A DNA stretch of 64,000 nucleotides from Spirochaetia bacterium UBA5763 (lineage in GTDB: Bacteria; Spirochaetota; UBA4802; UBA5550): the NCBI GenBank assembly GCA_002418835.1, contig DIEX01000034.1, forward strand, positions 158,182-222,181. Direction: 5' to 3'. The notes below the pieces were generated by a model. It saw only the letters and a list, made by a program, of their open reading frames with translations. It did not search any database and was not told the DNA's origin. A program made the translations under genes and the position numbers. Of this stretch, positions 1 through 9,306 are shown in pieces. How positions within the stretch are numbered: position 1 is the first letter of the stretch; each line of letters opens with the position of its first letter.

Positions 1-1
1 T

Positions 2-1981
2 AATTTAAAAAACAGCGAGGAGAATTACCGCACCCTTGTTGATAATTTGCCAGTTGGGGTCTTCAGAAGTTCTGCGGCTCAACCTGGTAAAATTATTCAG
101 GCTAATAAAGCTGCACTTGCGATGCTTGGTTTTAATTCTATGGATGAAATATCTTCATATCGTGTTGAAGACCTGTATGTGGAACCTGAGGAGCGTGGTG
201 AAGTGATTGCCGAATTGATCAGGCGGGGGATGCTCAGAAACAGATTGATTGATTTTAGGAAAAAGGATGATGGAATAGTGAATATATCCATTACTGCGTC
301 AGTTCATTTTAACGCAGAGGGCGTTCCGGAATGGCTTGATGGTATACTTGAAGATGTAACAGATAAAAAAGAAGCGGAAGAGAAGATTGCAGGTTATGTA
401 AAGTTTCTTGAGACATTGATTGATACAATTAATAATCCGGTTTTTTATAAAGATGTAAATGGCATATACCTCGGATGCAATAATGCTTTTTCTGAAAAGA
501 TTATAGGGTTACCCAGGAGCAGAATTATAGGTAAGAGTTTATTTGAGCTTAATGAAATTATATCATTAGAGCAGGCAAAACAGTATAATTTTATGGATCA
601 GAATCTCATTGGATCTCCAGGGCAGCAAGTATATGAAACTGTTGTTAAATGCGCAGATGGTATAAATAGAGATTTTCATTTCAGTAAATCAACATATCCC
701 GGCCCGGATGGTAAAATAGCCGGTATTGTTGGGATCATGGTCGATATTTCTGAAAGAGTAAAATCAGAGAATGAACTGAGGCGTATCAATGAAGAATTCG
801 ATACCCTTATTACATCAATGCCAAGCATCATAATCGGGGTATCAGTCAAAGATCGCATAAGGCAGATAAATCCTTATACAGAAAAAATTTTCGGAATAAA
901 ATCAGAAGAAATATGTAATAAAAGGTTTTTTGAATGCGGCATTAAATGGGATTGGGAGACTGTTTATGAAGGAATCGGAAGCTGTATGTTTGAAGAGAAA
1001 GTTATCCGTATTGATGAATTAAGGTTTACCAATACGGAGGGGAAGGAGGGGATACTTGGCTTAACCATTAATCCGCTTATCAGAAATAATACAATAATTG
1101 AAGGCTTTATCATTCTTGGAAAAGATTTAACAGAACAGAAGATACTTGAAGGGCAGCTCCTTCAATCAAGGAAACTTGAAGCAATAGGGCAGCTTGCAGC
1201 GGGTGTTGCCCATGAGATCAATACACCTCTTCAATATGTGGGGGATAACCTTAAATTTATTAATAAATCATTCACGGGAATACTTAATATATTGGATGTT
1301 TACCAGCGGCTAATAGAATATATTGATTCTAAAGAGAATGAGAATTCTTTAACAAAACAGGTTAATGAGTATAGTCAGCAGATAAAACTTCCGTTTTTGC
1401 TTGAGCAGATGCCAAAAGCTATAGAGCAATCTCTTGAAGGTGTTGATAGAGTTTCCGCCATTGTTCAATCTATGAAATCATTTTCGCATCCCGGCCTCGG
1501 CAGTAAACAGCCGGCAGATATAAATAAATCTATAGAAAATACTGTAATGGTATCAAGAAATGAATGGAAATATGATGCTGAAGTTGTTCTTGAACTGGAT
1601 GAAACCCTGCCGGAAATCCCGTGCCTTGAATCAGAGCTTAACCAGGTGATACTAAATCTGATAATTAATTCAGTCGATGCCATTCATGAGGCACGTGAAA
1701 AAGGTAAAACAGAAAACGGGATAATAAAGATAATCACAAAGCATGATGATAAAGACGCAATAATAATTGTCCAGGACAACGGCACCGGCATTCCCAAAGA
1801 GATCAGGGAGAAAATTTTTGATCCTTTTTTTACAACAAAAGAGGTGGGGAAAGGTACAGGCCAGGGCCTTGCTATTTCATATAATGTAATAGTCGAAAAG
1901 CATGGGGGAATAATGTATGTTGATAGTGAATATGGTAAGAGCACAATTTTTACCATTAAATTACCAAAGACTGATGAGTAG
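2..1981 (+). CDS. PAS-domain sensor histidine kinase, 5' end cut by window edge
   Basis: This is a cytoplasmic-type sensor kinase. The frame is open to the window edge and the residues before the first possible start (TTG at 47) already read as a PAS domain beginning (SEENYRTLVDNLPVG), so the gene begins outside the window. Three PAS domains occupy roughly residues 1-125, 130-250 and 260-385. They are followed by a HisKA dimerisation domain with the phospho-acceptor motif AHEINTPLQ and a HATPase with N box (NLIINSVDAI) and G boxes (DNGTGIP, GTGQGLA). No membrane segment is visible in the part present. It lies 3 bases upstream of a single receiver and a receiver-HD gene, its probable partners. 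The ligand is unknown. Confidence 0.93.
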   Translation, partial: NLKNSEENYRTLVDNLPVGVFRSSAAQPGKIIQANKAALAMLGFNSMDEISSYRVEDLYVEPEERGEVIAELIRRGMLRNRLIDFRKKDDGIVNISITASVHFNAEGVPEWLDGILEDVTDKKEAEEKIAGYVKFLETLIDTINNPVFYKDVNGIYLGCNNAFSEKIIGLPRSRIIGKSLFELNEIISLEQAKQYNFMDQNLIGSPGQQVYETVVKCADGINRDFHFSKSTYPGPDGKIAGIVGIMVDISERVKSENELRRINEEFDTLITSMPSIIIGVSVKDRIRQINPYTEKIFGIKSEEICNKRFFECGIKWDWETVYEGIGSCMFEEKVIRIDELRFTNTEGKEGILGLTINPLIRNNTIIEGFIILGKDLTEQKILEGQLLQSRKLEAIGQLAAGVAHEINTPLQYVGDNLKFINKSFTGILNILDVYQRLIEYIDSKENENSLTKQVNEYSQQIKLPFLLEQMPKAIEQSLEGVDRVSAIVQSMKSFSHPGLGSKQPADINKSIENTVMVSRNEWKYDAEVVLELDETLPEIPCLESELNQVILNLIINSVDAIHEAREKGKTENGIIKIITKHDDKDAIIIVQDNGTGIPKEIREKIFDPFFTTKEVGKGTGQGLAISYNVIVEKHGGIMYVDSEYGKSTIFTIKLPKTDE

Positions 1982-1984
1982 AAT

Positions 1985-2347
1985 ATGAGTTTAAAAATCC
2001 TTTTTGTCGATGATGATAAAAATCTTCTGGATGGTATTGCCAGGCTTCTCACGGTAGAGAGAGATGATCTTGATTATACAATGGCTTCATCTGCCGAGGA
2101 GGCCCTTAAATATCTTGAAATGGAAAAATTCGATGTAGTTGTCTCTGATCAGAAAATGTCAGGGATGACAGGGATTACTCTTCTGAGTATCGCCAGGGCA
2201 AAATATCCTGAGATGAAGCGTGTTATGCTCTCAGCCCAGGTCCATGAAAATATTTATAAAGAGGCCGAGACAATTGCAGATAAATATATATCAAAACCAA
2301 GTGATTTTAATACAATTATTAAAGAGATAGACAATCTTTTTAAATGA
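1985..2347 (+). CDS. Single-domain response regulator (receiver)
   Basis: A stand-alone receiver of 120 residues with no output domain. The acidic pair (FVDDD), the phospho-acceptor Asp (VVVSDQKM) and the conserved Lys (YISKP) are all present. It starts 3 bases after the kinase stop and its own stop overlaps the longest start of the next gene, so the three are surely one transcript. It is likely a phosphate shuttle or sink for the upstream kinase. Its real target cannot be told from sequence. Confidence 0.9.
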   Translation: MSLKILFVDDDKNLLDGIARLLTVERDDLDYTMASSAEEALKYLEMEKFDVVVSDQKMSGMTGITLLSIARAKYPEMKRVMLSAQVHENIYKEAETIADKYISKPSDFNTIIKEIDNLFK

Positions 2348-2367
2348 TACAGAAGGAGAATACTCAG

Positions 2368-3519
2368 ATGAGAAGAATACTTTTTGTTGATGATGAAAGG
2401 AATATTCTTGAAGCTTATAAAAGGAATCTCTCAGATCTGTTTACTATAACCACAGCAGAGTCCGGGGCGGCAGCACTTGAGCTTATAGAAAAATCTTTAC
2501 CTTTCCATGTAATCATCTCTGATTACAAGATGCCAAAAATGAACGGGGTGGACCTGCTTGAAAAAGTGAGAAGCACTTCTCCAGATACTATTCAGATAAT
2601 GCTTACGGGACAGGCTGACATGCAGGCTATTATTAACCTTATTAATAAAGGCCGGATTTTCAGGTTCCTGACAAAACCCTGCTCTCATGATGACATGCTG
2701 AAAAATATTAATGATGCCATACGCCAGTATGAACTTGTATCTGCTGAAAGAGAACTGTTGGGCAAAACCCTAGGGGGGAGTATAAAAGTACTTACTGATC
2801 TACTTGCACTGGCAAAACCTCAGGCTTTTAATAAAACACAGAGAATCAGAAACCTCACCCGGAAAATTATCTCTGACGTTAAGCTCCAGAACAGCTGGCA
2901 GTTAGAAATCGCATCAATGCTTTCCCAGATCGGTTGTGTGACCATACCTGACGACATTCTGAAAAAAATATACAGGGGAATTACACTTTCCGAAGAGGAA
3001 ACCGTTATGTTTTCTCTGCATCCGTCAATAGGGGCTGATATGATCAAGGGAATACCACGGCTTGATAAGGTTTCAGATATAATTCGTTACCAGGAGAAAA
3101 ATTTTGAAGGCAGCGGATACCCGCTGGATGATGTTAAAGAAGAACAGATTCCAGAAGGTGCGCGTCTTTTAAAGATAGTTATAGATTATGACAGCATGAT
3201 ATCAGGAGGTATTGACGAAGAGAAAGTCATTCTTGATATGAAGAAGCGCACAGGGCGTTATGATCTGGAGCTATTAAAAACTGCCGAAGCCTGCTTCTTA
3301 AAGAAAGATGGAACAGCGAGATCATTTGTCACAAAATTCATTCCGGTAGAAAATCTTAATGAAGAGATGTATCTTTCTGAAGACCTTGTATCTGCAGCCG
3401 GCGACATAATCGGTAGTAATAATCAGAAATTGACACAGGCCCTGATAGCCTCAATAAGGAACCATGTGAGAAATCATCAGTTAAAGAGCGAAATCGGTGT
3501 TGTTGTTCTGGGGGAGTAA
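2368..3519 (+). CDS. Receiver fused to a degenerate HD-GYP-like domain
   Basis: Residues 1-120 form a receiver with acidic pair, phospho-acceptor Asp52 (SDYKMPKMNG) and Lys (LTKP). Residues about 135-280 follow the HD-GYP fold: HPSIGADMI and NFEGSGYP align with family motifs. The metal ligands are missing: the family MHDIGK position reads LSQIGC, HHERWDG reads YQEKNFEG, and the first His is not seen. About 100 further residues are not recognised. It is therefore unlikely to hydrolyse cyclic-di-GMP and may bind a partner or ligand instead. The start at 2368 is preferred to the in-frame ATG at 2344 because AAGGAG lies 9 bases before it and the protein then begins directly with MRRILFVDD. Confidence 0.85.
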   Translation: MRRILFVDDERNILEAYKRNLSDLFTITTAESGAAALELIEKSLPFHVIISDYKMPKMNGVDLLEKVRSTSPDTIQIMLTGQADMQAIINLINKGRIFRFLTKPCSHDDMLKNINDAIRQYELVSAERELLGKTLGGSIKVLTDLLALAKPQAFNKTQRIRNLTRKIISDVKLQNSWQLEIASMLSQIGCVTIPDDILKKIYRGITLSEEETVMFSLHPSIGADMIKGIPRLDKVSDIIRYQEKNFEGSGYPLDDVKEEQIPEGARLLKIVIDYDSMISGGIDEEKVILDMKKRTGRYDLELLKTAEACFLKKDGTARSFVTKFIPVENLNEEMYLSEDLVSAAGDIIGSNNQKLTQALIASIRNHVRNHQLKSEIGVVVLGE

Positions 3520-3522
3520 AAA

Positions 3523-3650
3523 TTACACCTTCAGCAACACCCTCTTCATCCTGTCAACATTCTCTTCATGCCGCACCTTCATTGCCTCCATGAAGTAGAG
3601 GGATGATGCGGGGTTCATAAGGTGACTGTTATACCGTATCTGCTTTTTTA
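3523..3650 (-). pseudogene. 3' remnant of a ferritin-like (DUF6306-type) gene
   Basis: The minus strand encodes about 40 residues ending at the stop at 3523-3525. They match the C-terminus of the intact protein at 8774-9202 almost residue for residue (QIRYN.HLM..ASSLYFMEAMK, then HEENVDRMKR). Similarity ends abruptly near 3650. The frame runs on upstream to a stop near 3705 without a start codon. Both copies lie in the same convergent position just after a receiver-HD gene. This is a truncated duplicate, probably not expressed. Confidence 0.8.
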
Positions 3651-3757
3651 ATTCATTCCTTGTCTTTAAATTTGACGATGACTTTCTTATCCTGTATATT
3701 TTTTAACACGTAATGAATACATTTGAATGATGCAAATAATATTGCAGGGATATTATT

Positions 3758-6700
3758 CTGACTACTTTTGATGAGATAAAAAAACCTTTTATTCAGCGTA
3801 AGAAGGGATATCCTTACGCAATCCGCAATTATGCATCAGTAATAATAATTGTCTGCCTGACTCTTGCCACATCTTTCTGGGAAACCTATAACAACGTCAA
3901 TCAGTGGTGGAATGAATTTAAGCATATATCCGATGAAAGGCTGAACAGTATTCAAAAGGAGTACGAAGTCACATTTGCAAACCAGGCCAGTATCAACGCT
4001 CTGTTTCATGCATCAGCTGAAGTGACCGAAGAGGAGTTTCGAGAATTTCACAAGGCTCATCCCGGCCTGCGTAACCATAGTTTCACTGCTCTGGAGTGGG
4101 TCCCCCGCATAAGCAGAGTAAACCGTGTCTCTTATGAAAAAACTATGCGTAAGCAATACCCGAAATTCGAAATATGGGAAAAAGATATTAATAGCATACG
4201 TCACCGGGCGGGGAATCGCAGTGAATACTATCCGGTTACATACATTTATCCTGTAAAAGATAATGAACAGGTTCTCGGATTTGATCTTGGAAACGAGCAG
4301 CTTCGCAAGGAAGCCATGGAGAAATCAGCAGCAACCGGTAAAGCTGTAATGACCGAAGCATTGATTCTCATGCAGGGAAAGACAAAGAATCTTGGATATA
4401 TTGTTTTTCTGCCTGTCTATGCCGGTACTTTGATGCCGGACACAATAGAAAAGCGGAAGGAATTAATCCGAGGATTCACATTGGGTGTATATACATTCGG
4501 TATTATACTCGAAAAATCCCTGGATGGAAAACATGTTAAAAATCAGGAAATCTACATCTTTCCTGATACTGCACCCGATGCGCGCCCTGTCTACAATCAC
4601 ATTCCGGGATACAGAGGTGAACTAATCCCCTTTGATGACAATCTCCCGACTTTTTCTCAATTGAGCAGCCGTTTTTTCGTATACCTAAAAAGTGCAGATA
4701 TGGCTGGTAATGATATTACTTATCTGTTTATGCCGGCACAACAGAATTACTGGAGAAACTTCTTTGATACCGGAACATTTATAATTTTATTTGGTGGATT
4801 TTTAGCTGCATTATTGGTTTTATTATTAACTACCCGCAGTATTCAGAATCAGGAAACCATAGGCGAGAGCGAGGAGCGTTACAGGAGCCTTGTGAAAGCT
4901 ATGCCTGATGGGATCTTCGTTAACCGTGAAGGTAAGATTGAATATCTCAATGACGCTATGTTGGATATCCTTGCTGCGGAAAATCCGGGTCAGGTAGTCG
5001 GGAATCATCCTCTTGTTTTTTTTCACCCTGATTGTCATGATATTGTTAAGCAGAGAATCGCGCAGTCTATAAATGAAAAAAGAACATTGCCGCCTGCTCA
5101 ATTAAGAATGGTGCGTCTTGACGGTGCAGTGGTTGACGTTGAGACAACAGCAAGTTCATTCCGGATAGGTGATGATTGGGCTATTCAGGTGGTCGTGCGT
5201 GATATCACTGAACGTATAAAAGCTGAAGAAACACTGAAGGCGTCAGAGAGCCGATACCGCCTGATATTCGATAGCGCAGTGCAGGGGATCATTATTGCAG
5301 ATCCTGAAACAGGGAAATTCAGGTTCGTTAACCAGGCAATGTGCCGGCTTTTCGGTTACACCCAGGAGGAGTTTACTATGCTGTCTGTTGCAGACCTTCC
5401 TCCGGCGGAGTCTCTTCCTGAGATTATCAGCATATTTGAATCTATGGTCAGTGGGGAAATTTCAAGTGCAAGTGAAATCCCGGGTGTCCGTAAGGATGGG
5501 ACACGGATTTTTGTAGATGTATCCACAAATGATATTATACTGGAAGGGAAAAAGTATCTCATCGGCTTTTTTATTGATGCAACTGAGCGTGTAAACTCAA
5601 GAATGATGCTGGAAAAAAGTGAAGAACAGTACCGTAATCTGATCGAAAACAGTCATGATCTTATTCAGAGTGTTGATGCTGACGGCAGGATTATTTTTGT
5701 AAACAACAGATGGCATGAAGTTCTGGGTTACGATGAGAATGATATTAAATACATGAATATTAAAGACGTCATTCACCCGGATTCTCTGGGCCAATATAAC
5801 AGGGAGTTTGCCAGAATTATAGAGGGTGAATATATTTCATTGCTTAAACCCCACATGGTCACTAAAGACGGGAGAGTGCTTGAAATGGAGGGGAGCGCCC
5901 TGCAACAGCGGCTTGAAAATGGCGCGATAACAACTAACGCTTTCTTTATTGATGTCACGCATAGGAACCGCCTTGAACGAATCAAGTCTCTGCGCCTTGC
6001 CGTCACTAATATTATTTCACGGTTCGTATCGCTGGAGGAATCTCTTGAACAGGTGCTTGCATCAATCGGTGCAGAGGTGCAATGGGACTGTGGTGAACTG
6101 TGGTGGTATAATGAAGCAGGTGATATACTTGAACGTGTACAATCGTGGTCAACGACCCTTAGACCGGAACTTGAATCTTTTATTTCAATAAGTTCTTCAA
6201 TTCAGTTCCACCCCGGAGAGGGTCTGCCGGGCCAGGCATGGCTTAAGAGAACTGTCATTTGGTATGGAAAACTCGACAGTGAACCGCAATTTGTCCGTAA
6301 GGAAACTGCTTCCTTGGCAGGCCTTAAATCCGCAGTAGCAATACCGTTAATCGAGAAAGAAATAACTATGGGCGTTATGCTTCTATTCGGTTCAAGGGAG
6401 CGACCTCTTGAAGATGAGCTTCTTGTAACACTGGGGGAGATAGGTATACAGGTAGGGATGTTTATAAGACGAAAAAAACTTGAAGATGAGCTTGAGGAGG
6501 AGAGAAATCTTCTCGTCCGGAGAGTAGAAGAGCGTACGTCTGAACTGAACGAAGCGACTATTGCGGCAGAAGCTGCCAATAAAGCCAAATCAGATTTCCT
6601 CGCCAGTATGTCCCATGAATTGCGCACCCCGCTTAATTCTGTTATAGGATTTTCCGAGCTGATGCTGAACGGCATGGCGGGGAATCTGAATGAAGATCAG

Positions 6701-7297
6701 CGGGAGTTCCTTGGTGATATCTATGACAGCGGAAAACATCTTCTTTCATTGATTAATGATATTCTGGATCTTTCCAAAGTGGAAGCTGGGAAAATGGAAC
6801 TTGAGCTCTCCAGTGTGAGCATCAGGGAAGTGCTCAATACAGTGCGTTCACTTTTTAAGGAGAAAACACTGCAGCACGGAATTGCTTTCAACATCGATTC
6901 AGGTGTCACTGATGAAGATGATACAATATATGGCGATGAGAGAAAGCTCAAACAGATATTAATGAACCTGGTGAGCAATGCAGTGAAATTCACACCGGAT
7001 GGAGGGAGTATCGATATCCGCGTTGATCTGGTAACCGAATCCGGGAATCATTTTGTCAAATTTATGGTGAAAGATTCCGGTATTGGCATTTCTTCTGAAA
7101 ACCTGACGCGCCTTTTTAAGCCATTCCAGCAGCTCGACAACACAAGCACTCGCAGGTATGCAGGGACCGGACTCGGCCTTTCTCTGTGTAAGGGTTATAC
7201 TGAACTCCATGGCGGATCTATATGGGTCGAGAGTGAGGAGAACAGGGGGGCGACATTCAGTTTTACAATACCTTATGTGATAAGCGAAGATGGGTAA
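3758..7297 (+). CDS. CHASE-PAS-GAF sensor histidine kinase (start unresolved)
   Basis: A membrane sensor kinase. The first canonical start in frame is GTG at 4022, but this would remove a clear N-terminal membrane helix (SVIIIVCLTLATSFW) and the first part of the CHASE domain, both encoded in frame from about 3740. The only start-like codons there are ATT (3752, 3755) and CTG (3758, about 7 bases after CAGGGA). Order: helix, periplasmic CHASE, second helix (about 4780-4830), three PAS domains (4870-5215, 5240-5590, 5620-5960), GAF (6000-6460), coiled coil, HisKA with MSHELRTPLN and HATPase with GTGLGLSL. There is no C-terminal receiver. The separate receiver genes that follow are probably its partners. 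The coordinates use the CTG as a working start. Confidence 0.82.
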   Translation: MTTFDEIKKPFIQRKKGYPYAIRNYASVIIIVCLTLATSFWETYNNVNQWWNEFKHISDERLNSIQKEYEVTFANQASINALFHASAEVTEEEFREFHKAHPGLRNHSFTALEWVPRISRVNRVSYEKTMRKQYPKFEIWEKDINSIRHRAGNRSEYYPVTYIYPVKDNEQVLGFDLGNEQLRKEAMEKSAATGKAVMTEALILMQGKTKNLGYIVFLPVYAGTLMPDTIEKRKELIRGFTLGVYTFGIILEKSLDGKHVKNQEIYIFPDTAPDARPVYNHIPGYRGELIPFDDNLPTFSQLSSRFFVYLKSADMAGNDITYLFMPAQQNYWRNFFDTGTFIILFGGFLAALLVLLLTTRSIQNQETIGESEERYRSLVKAMPDGIFVNREGKIEYLNDAMLDILAAENPGQVVGNHPLVFFHPDCHDIVKQRIAQSINEKRTLPPAQLRMVRLDGAVVDVETTASSFRIGDDWAIQVVVRDITERIKAEETLKASESRYRLIFDSAVQGIIIADPETGKFRFVNQAMCRLFGYTQEEFTMLSVADLPPAESLPEIISIFESMVSGEISSASEIPGVRKDGTRIFVDVSTNDIILEGKKYLIGFFIDATERVNSRMMLEKSEEQYRNLIENSHDLIQSVDADGRIIFVNNRWHEVLGYDENDIKYMNIKDVIHPDSLGQYNREFARIIEGEYISLLKPHMVTKDGRVLEMEGSALQQRLENGAITTNAFFIDVTHRNRLERIKSLRLAVTNIISRFVSLEESLEQVLASIGAEVQWDCGELWWYNEAGDILERVQSWSTTLRPELESFISISSSIQFHPGEGLPGQAWLKRTVIWYGKLDSEPQFVRKETASLAGLKSAVAIPLIEKEITMGVMLLFGSRERPLEDELLVTLGEIGIQVGMFIRRKKLEDELEEERNLLVRRVEERTSELNEATIAAEAANKAKSDFLASMSHELRTPLNSVIGFSELMLNGMAGNLNEDQREFLGDIYDSGKHLLSLINDILDLSKVEAGKMELELSSVSIREVLNTVRSLFKEKTLQHGIAFNIDSGVTDEDDTIYGDERKLKQILMNLVSNAVKFTPDGGSIDIRVDLVTESGNHFVKFMVKDSGIGISSENLTRLFKPFQQLDNTSTRRYAGTGLGLSLCKGYTELHGGSIWVESEENRGATFSFTIPYVISEDG

Positions 7298-7331
7298 GGT
7301 GTCATTTTGTTGAATGGATGGTAATCGCAGC

Positions 7332-7700
7332 ATGAAAAAGATACTTGTAGTTGATGACAACAAAAAAAATCGCAAACTGTTGAGAGTAATCCTGGTCAAC
7401 TCAGGTTACGAGGTATATGAAGCGGAGAACGGAAAAGAGGGCCTTGAAGCTGTTCAGAGAATTTTTCCTGATCTGGTCCTGATGGATTACCGGATGCCGG
7501 TTCTGGACGGGATCGAAGCGACAAAAGAGATCAAGTCCCGAAGTGCTACAGCAGGAATACCTGTGTTTATAGTAACTTCAAGCGCCATGTCCGGAGACAG
7601 GCAGAGAATCTGCTCCGAATCTTCCTGTGACGGATTTTTTACCAAGCCGATAAATTATCAGCTTATACTGGAAAAGATTAAGGAGACAATCGGATCATGA
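7332..7700 (+). CDS. Single-domain response regulator (receiver)
   Basis: A stand-alone receiver of about 122 residues with acidic pair (VVDDN), phospho-acceptor Asp (LMDYRMPVLDG), a Ser/Thr switch (VTSSA) and Lys (FTKPI). It lies 34 bases after the CHASE kinase and overlaps the following HD-GYP gene by 4 bases, which places all three in one operon. The ATG at 7332 is chosen because the receiver fold begins there; an in-frame ATG at 7314 would add six residues. It is closely similar to the receiver half of the next gene, so a local duplication is likely. Confidence 0.88.
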   Translation: MKKILVVDDNKKNRKLLRVILVNSGYEVYEAENGKEGLEAVQRIFPDLVLMDYRMPVLDGIEATKEIKSRSATAGIPVFIVTSSAMSGDRQRICSESSCDGFFTKPINYQLILEKIKETIGS

Positions 7701-8755
7701 CTACAAAAGTGGCAAAACGTATTCTTATTGTTGATGACGAGGAAAAAAACCGCAAGCTCTTGAGCGTCATTCTGGGTAAATCCGGTTATGAAAATGATGT
7801 TGCAGCAGGGGGGAGCGAGGCCCATGATATGGCGGAAAAAACACCATACGGCCTTGTGCTCCTTGATGTTATGATGCCGGTAATGGACGGGTACGAGGTA
7901 TGCCGCAGGCTCAGGAGCGGACATGTGACAGCAAATATCCCGGTTATCATGGTTACCTCACTGAGCGACCGGGATTCACGCATCAGGGGACTGGAATCAG
8001 GAGCAAACGATTTTCTCACCAAGCCGGTGGACAGCACGGAGCTTTTAGTCCGGTGCGCCAACCTGCTGAAAGTAAAAGAGTACGAGGACTTTCTTGCCCG
8101 CCATAATGAATACCTTGCAGCTGAAGTAGCTGATAAAACCCGCGAGCTAAGGGATAGTTACCGTGACACAATTCTGCGCCTCACCAACGTGTCAGAGTAT
8201 AAAGATGAGGAGACAACCATGCATATAAAACGTGTCAGCCGTTACTGCATGGAGATAGCACGGGTCCTGGGATGGAGCAACGGGGATATAGAGTTAATTG
8301 AACTGGCAAGTCCCATGCATGATATCGGGAAAGTCGGAATCCCTTCTGAAATTCTTCTTAAGCGCGGCAGGCTCACTGACGTTGAATTTTCCCTGATGAA
8401 AACCCATGTAGAGATAGGGGCAAAGATTCTTTCAGGATCAACTTCACGTGTTATACAGATGTCAGAGCAAATCGCCTTCTGTCACCATGAACGCTGGGAC
8501 GGGAAAGGTTACCCCCGTGGACTGCAGGGAGAGGAAATTCCGATAGAAGCTCGTATCATGAACATGGCAGACCAGTATGATGCCTTGAGGAGTGTGCGTC
8601 CCTATAAACCTGCTTTTGAACATGAAAAGGTATGTGATATTATTACCCGCGGTGACGGCCGTACTACACCGGAGCACTTCGATCCGCGGATTCTCGAAGT
8701 TTTCGGCGACATCAGTCAAACATTCAGGGATATATATGAAGAATTCGAAAGCTGA
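7697..8755 (+). CDS. Response regulator with HD-GYP cyclic-di-GMP phosphodiesterase domain (RpfG-like)
   Basis: An N-terminal receiver (phospho-acceptor Asp57 in LLDVMMPVMDG, Lys in LTKP) is joined by a coiled linker to a complete HD-GYP domain from about residue 155. The domain shows His176, His208-Asp209 (MHDIGK), THVEIG, HHERWDGKGYP and the MADQYDALRS segment, which are the metal and GYP signatures of cyclic-di-GMP phosphodiesterases. Phosphorylation by the upstream CHASE kinase presumably controls hydrolysis. Unlike its counterpart at 2368-3519, all key residues are intact. It overlaps the preceding receiver by ATGA. Confidence 0.93.
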   Translation: MTTKVAKRILIVDDEEKNRKLLSVILGKSGYENDVAAGGSEAHDMAEKTPYGLVLLDVMMPVMDGYEVCRRLRSGHVTANIPVIMVTSLSDRDSRIRGLESGANDFLTKPVDSTELLVRCANLLKVKEYEDFLARHNEYLAAEVADKTRELRDSYRDTILRLTNVSEYKDEETTMHIKRVSRYCMEIARVLGWSNGDIELIELASPMHDIGKVGIPSEILLKRGRLTDVEFSLMKTHVEIGAKILSGSTSRVIQMSEQIAFCHHERWDGKGYPRGLQGEEIPIEARIMNMADQYDALRSVRPYKPAFEHEKVCDIITRGDGRTTPEHFDPRILEVFGDISQTFRDIYEEFES

Positions 8756-8773
8756 CAGCGTACACTTTTATGA

Positions 8774-9202
8774 TTAAAATTTCTTCATTTCAATCACCCT
8801 CTTCATCCTGTCAACATTCTCCTCATGCTGCACTTTCATCGCCTCCATGAAGTAGAGGGATGAAGCAGTGTCCATCAGGTGCCTGTTGTACCGTATCTGC
8901 TTTGCAACCCACTCCTGCCCTTTGACAAGGAGTTCAAGCTTTTCGTTCAATGTATTTAAAACCCTGATTTTCTCTACAAAGTCACCGGTTTTATTCCCTG
9001 GATCCTCATCCATGTTTTTAATCAGAGAAATAAGTATCTGGCAGTTCATCCCCTCGTCACGGAGGTATGAGGACATCATCATTTTCAGTTTGTCATCCTC
9101 AAGAGATGAGATGATTTCATTGATCGACTGTACTCCTGCCCTCTCTGCTTCAAGTATTTTTCTGTAAAAATCAGCAAGTTTATTGTTACTTTTACTTTCC
9201 AT
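8774..9202 (-). CDS. Ferritin-like DUF6306-type protein
   Basis: A helical protein of about 142 residues resembling the DUF6306 ferritin-like family: LEAERAGVQS near the N-terminus, YLRDEGMNCQIL in the middle, TGDFVEKI and LLVKGQEWV, and a C-terminal helix with QHEENVDRM. Spaced Glu and His residues could bind metal, but a full di-iron set is not clear, so enzyme activity is not claimed. ATG at 9202 is preferred to GTG at 9208 because GAGGTGA precedes it. The gene is convergent with the HD-GYP gene (19 bases apart) and has a truncated paralogue at 3523-3650. Confidence 0.72.
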   Translation of the reverse strand: MESKSNNKLADFYRKILEAERAGVQSINEIISSLEDDKLKMMMSSYLRDEGMNCQILISLIKNMDEDPGNKTGDFVEKIRVLNTLNEKLELLVKGQEWVAKQIRYNRHLMDTASSLYFMEAMKVQHEENVDRMKRVIEMKKF

Positions 9203-9306
9203 TTTCACCTCTTCGTGATATATTAATAATTACAACAGACTGCTGCTGTTATATATTTTTGCTATAGCGCTAAAAGTCATCATATAACATAATAATATCT
9301 ATGTAA

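Noticed and set aside
1684..2052. Antisense 122-codon frame over the end of the first kinase
   Set aside because: It is the shadow of the HATPase coding region. Codon pattern and composition follow the plus-strand gene, and no start signal is present.
6202..6675. 157-codon antisense frame inside the CHASE kinase
   Set aside because: Its Ser-rich composition is typical of reverse reading of Glu/Leu-rich coiled regions. There is no ribosome binding site and no homology by eye.
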